NCBI GenBank assembly: GCA_023055505.1
Contig: JALIRH010000007.1
Coordinates: 13,953,773-14,017,772, forward strand
DNA length: 64,000 bases
Origin: Callipepla californica brunnescens
Taxonomy: Eukaryota > Chordata > Aves > Galliformes > Odontophoridae
Reading direction: 5' to 3'
Shown: positions 60,945 through 64,000 of the stretch, piece by piece
Layout of the letters: the number at the start of each line of letters is the position of its first letter
How positions within the stretch are numbered: position 1 is the first letter of the stretch
Position numbers and translations under genes: made by a program
Notes under the pieces: generated by a model
The model's database searches: none
What the model saw: only the letters and a program-made list of their open reading frames with translations
What the model was told of the DNA's origin: nothing

Positions 60945-62399
60945 TTGTTCAGTTGTACTCATTAGTACTAATTAGCAGACAAAAAGTTTGGTAGAATTTT
61001 TTCTTCTGTTCACACATTAATTAAACAAAGAGATCAAAACAAAGGCAACCAGGATTCTGTATAAATTCCTGTATATTAAGCAGCTAATCAATTGCTTGCT
61101 AGTAAACTTGACAACAAACTAAAATTTTTCAGTAATTGCTAAGGCAGTTCATGGGTTTGTTCGACTGTTTAACTGTAGCAGTAAAATTGCCAAAGAGTTG
61201 GGGAGATATTGCCCAGATTGGTTTTTATCTAGCTTAACACTGACTCTGCAAACGTATGGTCTGAGTAGTGGTCTGAAACAAAGATTGATCATTGTGCAAG
61301 TACCCCGAGGGACAAAAAGAAGAGGCAGGGTGGTCAAACAGGGTTCTCAGAAGCTATATATAAAAACAACCTGTAGCAGACATAAGAGCAGAGGAAAAAG
61401 CAAGAACTGAGTCCTCCCAGCAGAGAACTCAGGCCACTGGTTATTCAGTGCAAACATTTCTTCATCTTAAATGAGGCTGGCAGGATCAGTTTTAGGATCC
61501 AGGTCTTGAAAAGTTAAACATAACAGTGAAGTAGGGTTAGATTGCAGAAAGTCACTGTTTAACAGCTGGAAGTATGAGATTAATGGGGATTAGCAATAAT
61601 TGGATAATTTGGAATACATTTGTTAGTAACATTGTAACTGGGTTAATAATATGTCTTTGTTGTACTAGACTGCCAAGACACTAATTAGACTACTAATACA
61701 TTCATGGCTCTGCATATGACAAGTATTCTGTAAGCCACAATAAATTCCATGTGGTTTAATGCAGAGTGGTAGAGTATGTAGCCAACAAAAACAAACCCTT
61801 AAGGACTTGCTGAAAATATGAGAAAGAGATTGTAGAACAAGAGCTTCATGAAGTCTCTGTTTCATTGATTTGGAGAAATAAACTGAAGAACCTGTTTTTA
61901 ACTGTCCTTTGGCCAAGGAGCAGAGTCCTATGTCTCCTCACTGGAGCGAGAAACTTTGAATTTACAAAGGAGCCAATAAAGCTCAAAGAGCTGAACAAAG
62001 CCCTATAACTATAGAAGGGATAAAACGTACAAAAGGAAAAATAAAGCTCAAGGGGATACCTACCCTACTGCTGTAGAGAGAAGGAAATAAAACCCTGTGA
62101 GTATTTCTTTGGTTCGGTTTTGTTGGTTTTTGTGTTCTTTTTCTTTTTTTTTCCCCAAGTCTATCATTTATTATAAGAAACCTGAAGAAATTAATGAGAA
62201 ACTCAGTGTCTCTCATACACACTCAAATGCACACACAGGTGACCTGATTCTGTCCTGATATCAGGGAAGAACTGTTGTTGTGTTTTTGTTTTTTCATTGT
62301 TTTTTTTTCTGAGGAACAGGTGTTTTTCTTGAAGTAAAGACCTAAAGCCTGGCGTACTATGACTGGAGTTAAGAAAAAGTAAGCAAACAAATCCCCATC

Positions 62400-62697
62400 A
62401 ATACTCTTTGCTGAGATTACTCAGAACTATAAGCTCACCAGCCTTGCTCTTGCAGTACTCACCTGCCTGCGGCATCTGAGGCACGGACCCAGATATGGAC
62501 GATCCAAATCTTTTATTATAGGTTCTAACATCCCTTATATACATACACAAGTTCTCTCTTTTAACTTTCCCATCCACCTTTACATGTCAACAAAACATTC
62601 CACAAACGCTCCTTAACCGTGCACGCAGGCACTTATCCAATCAGGGTCACAAGTCATTCAAGCCATATGCTCTTCCTCCCTGCTTCCAAGGCATGTA
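62400..62697 (-). mobile_element. Retroviral-type LTR, alpharetrovirus-like architecture
   Basis: On the minus strand the promoter elements come in order: ATTGG (an inverted CCAAT box, plus-strand 62637-62641), TATATAAGGG (62541-62532), and AATAAA only about 15 bases further on (62517-62512). A poly(A) signal this close after the TATA box implies a very short R region, as in avian leukosis-type LTRs. A GC-richer leader-like part follows (about 62505-62440). A purine-rich stretch, GGGGAAAAAAAAAAA, lies just upstream (about 62722-62708) and would be the polypurine tract. Exact ends are uncertain, and I find no target duplication. Family not named. Confidence 0.65.
62532..62541 (-). promoter_or_regulatory. 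TATA box of the LTR
   Basis: TATATAAGGG on the minus strand, about 95 bp after the inverted CCAAT and 15 bp before AATAAA at 62517-62512. Spacing fits a U3 promoter. Confidence 0.55.
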
Positions 62698-62726
62698 TGT
62701 TTTTATGTTTTTTTTTTCCCCAGTTC

Positions 62727-63077
62727 CTAGTAACAGAAGCTGTCCTGATGATACAAGTAGTTGAGCACCAGACTAGTACCAAATGTGAATCTTCTCATAG
62801 TTTCACAGATTTCATTTCCACATGGCAACAACCAGAATGGAGTCTTTGAGGTCTGTTGAGCTGAGGTGACAGCTACGTTCCCAGCTGAGCAGTATCCATA
62901 CAGATCTCCTTCCAAATGACAGGTAGCCAAGAACAGTATGGAGGTGCAGAATTGATAGGCAGCGAAAGACCCCCCAGCGTATATTTCTCCCATCAAGTCA
63001 AACCACATAGTACCTGTCACCAAACCATTCTTGCACTGTACTCTAGAAATTGCATGCTTCCAGCACTGGTAGTCCAA
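62727..63077 (-). other. Open frame of about 116 codons just upstream of the LTR; possible retroviral remnant
   Basis: This minus-strand frame follows a TAG and has no ATG at its first codon; the first ATG inside is after GLVTGT. It ends in TAG a few bases before the putative polypurine tract and LTR, where the end of an internal retroviral region is expected. It is rich in cysteine, tryptophan and aromatic residues (for example GGSFAAYQF, TCHLEGDLYGYCSAGN, FWLLPCGNEIC). I see no transmembrane segment, and I cannot match it to a known env, gag or pol. It may be a truncated envelope-type remnant, another internal ERV piece, or chance. Confidence 0.3.
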
Positions 63078-64000
63078 CTATGATATCTTTGTTTTGTATG
63101 TTTTCTATGAGGTTATCAGTTTTCCTCTCGGTTCCGTCTAATGAAAGGCTACGCCACTTGCTTTTAATTGAAGACATTACAATGCCTTGCATTAATAGTA
63201 ATTGGAGAACCAAAAATAATTACACATGTAAGCAAGATTGCATTTGTTTTAGATGTACTAAAAATAATGTATGGCCCAATATAATGCAAATAATCTTGGT
63301 AAACTAGTGAAGGTTGTCATTCAACCAAATATACCTAAAGTAGAAATAACTTTTATAAAATATCAGTGGAAGAAAGAGTGCTCCAAAATTCATAGTGTTC
63401 TGTCCGAGATGTTCTCAGACTTTCACCATTTTTGGTACAAGACCTGTATTCGGTATACTGCAACTGCATGGATATACTGTACAAGGAATGTAAAACCATG
63501 TGGGTTTTCTAGATCCCAGGTGGGATCTAAATGGTAGAGGTAAGGCTTAAGTACAATTTTGAGTGCATTTGATATCACAGCAGAGGTTTAAATTCAATCA
63601 ATATATGAAGACACATCTATAATCCTGTTACTTGCTTTATTTCTTCACATCTTTCCATGGTTTCCTTAACGAAATTGGCATGCTCAATAAAAGATTTGTT
63701 CCATTCACTTCCATTGCTTTTCTTAGCATTTTTTTTTCAGTGTTCTGAAGGATAACAGACAAAACTAACCACTTATTCAATTGATACTCTTTCTGTCAGA
63801 GGTGAGCTCTTTACTCCGAATTCCTATTAACATTTATGTCCAAGGGAGTTTACAATGATCTTCAGTGAGATGAAGATCCAGCTGTAAATGTAATATTTTG
63901 TGTAAAAGTGCTGTTATTATTCTGATCAAGGCAGTGGTCTCATTCCCATAGACTTAATTTTTATTAAGCCAAAAAAAAAAACAAGTATTTGGTTAAAATA
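63078..64000. other. AT-rich stretch to the right window edge
   Basis: No gene recognised. If the LTR at 62.4-62.7 kb is the 3' LTR of a provirus, the internal region should extend into this stretch on the minus strand, but I see no gag, pol or primer-binding site here. It ends with a short A run at 63970-63980. Confidence 0.5.

Larger units (their letters stand above)
59973..62399. other. AT-rich stretch with ATT/GTT microsatellite and no recognised gene
   Basis: Contains the microsatellite at 60898-60944, an unidentified open frame at 60161-60544, and a TATATAAAA at about 61354. None is tied to a recognisable gene. Confidence 0.5.

Noticed and set aside
1..64000. tRNA, rRNA, CRISPR array, operon, phage or bacterial defence genes
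   Set aside because: I saw no cloverleaf, spaced direct repeats or prokaryotic coding organisation. The composition and transposons are those of a bird nuclear genome.

Overview
The window looks like vertebrate nuclear DNA from a bird, most likely a galliform such as chicken, turkey or quail. The evidence is about twenty pieces of the avian CR1 LINE in both orientations, two deleted copies of a mariner transposon resembling chicken Galluhop, several endogenous-retrovirus-type LTRs, and long A/T homopolymers in AT-rich DNA. There are no operons, tRNA or rRNA genes, CRISPR arrays or prokaryotic genes. I could not recognise any intact protein-coding gene or any convincing coding exon. Most longer open frames are CR1 reverse-transcriptase remnants, artefacts of the GC-rich island, or chance.

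Layout. Positions 1 to about 54.9 kb are AT-rich intronic or intergenic DNA full of transposon debris. It holds an old CR1 at the left edge, a CR1 at 3.5 kb, an inverted pair of mariner deletion derivatives at 8.2-9.8 kb, and a CR1 split by a solo LTR with a clean 5-bp target duplication at 11.6-12.4 kb. An inverted relative of that LTR lies at 13.3 kb. Further CR1 copies lie at 15.3-16.6, 18.2-19.4, 23.2, 26.9, 28.7-29.0, 29.3-29.6, 30.0, 36.9-38.3, 45.3-46.3, 47.5-48.1 and 50.7-51.3 kb, and a third LTR relative lies at 41.0-41.3 kb. Positions 54.95-55.87 kb form a strong CpG island with several GC boxes and a TATA-like TATTTAA. This is almost certainly the promoter and first exon of a housekeeping-type gene whose body is largely or wholly outside the window. 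From 55.9 to 64 kb there is more intronic or intergenic DNA with three CR1 copies and, at 62.4-62.7 kb on the minus strand, a retroviral LTR. That LTR has CCAAT, TATA and AATAAA elements packed in an alpharetrovirus-like way, with a short open frame just upstream of it.

Interpretation. In a small hand count the plus strand left of the island has more A than T, and this excess nearly vanishes to the right. That fits minus-strand transcription leftward from the island, making the left 54 kb a plausible large first intron, but it is inference. I found no clearly new biological system. The best leads are the three-member LTR family with one nested, TSD-flanked copy, the two mariner copies sharing one internal deletion, the promoter island with its symmetric TATA palindrome, and the LTR plus open frame near the right end.
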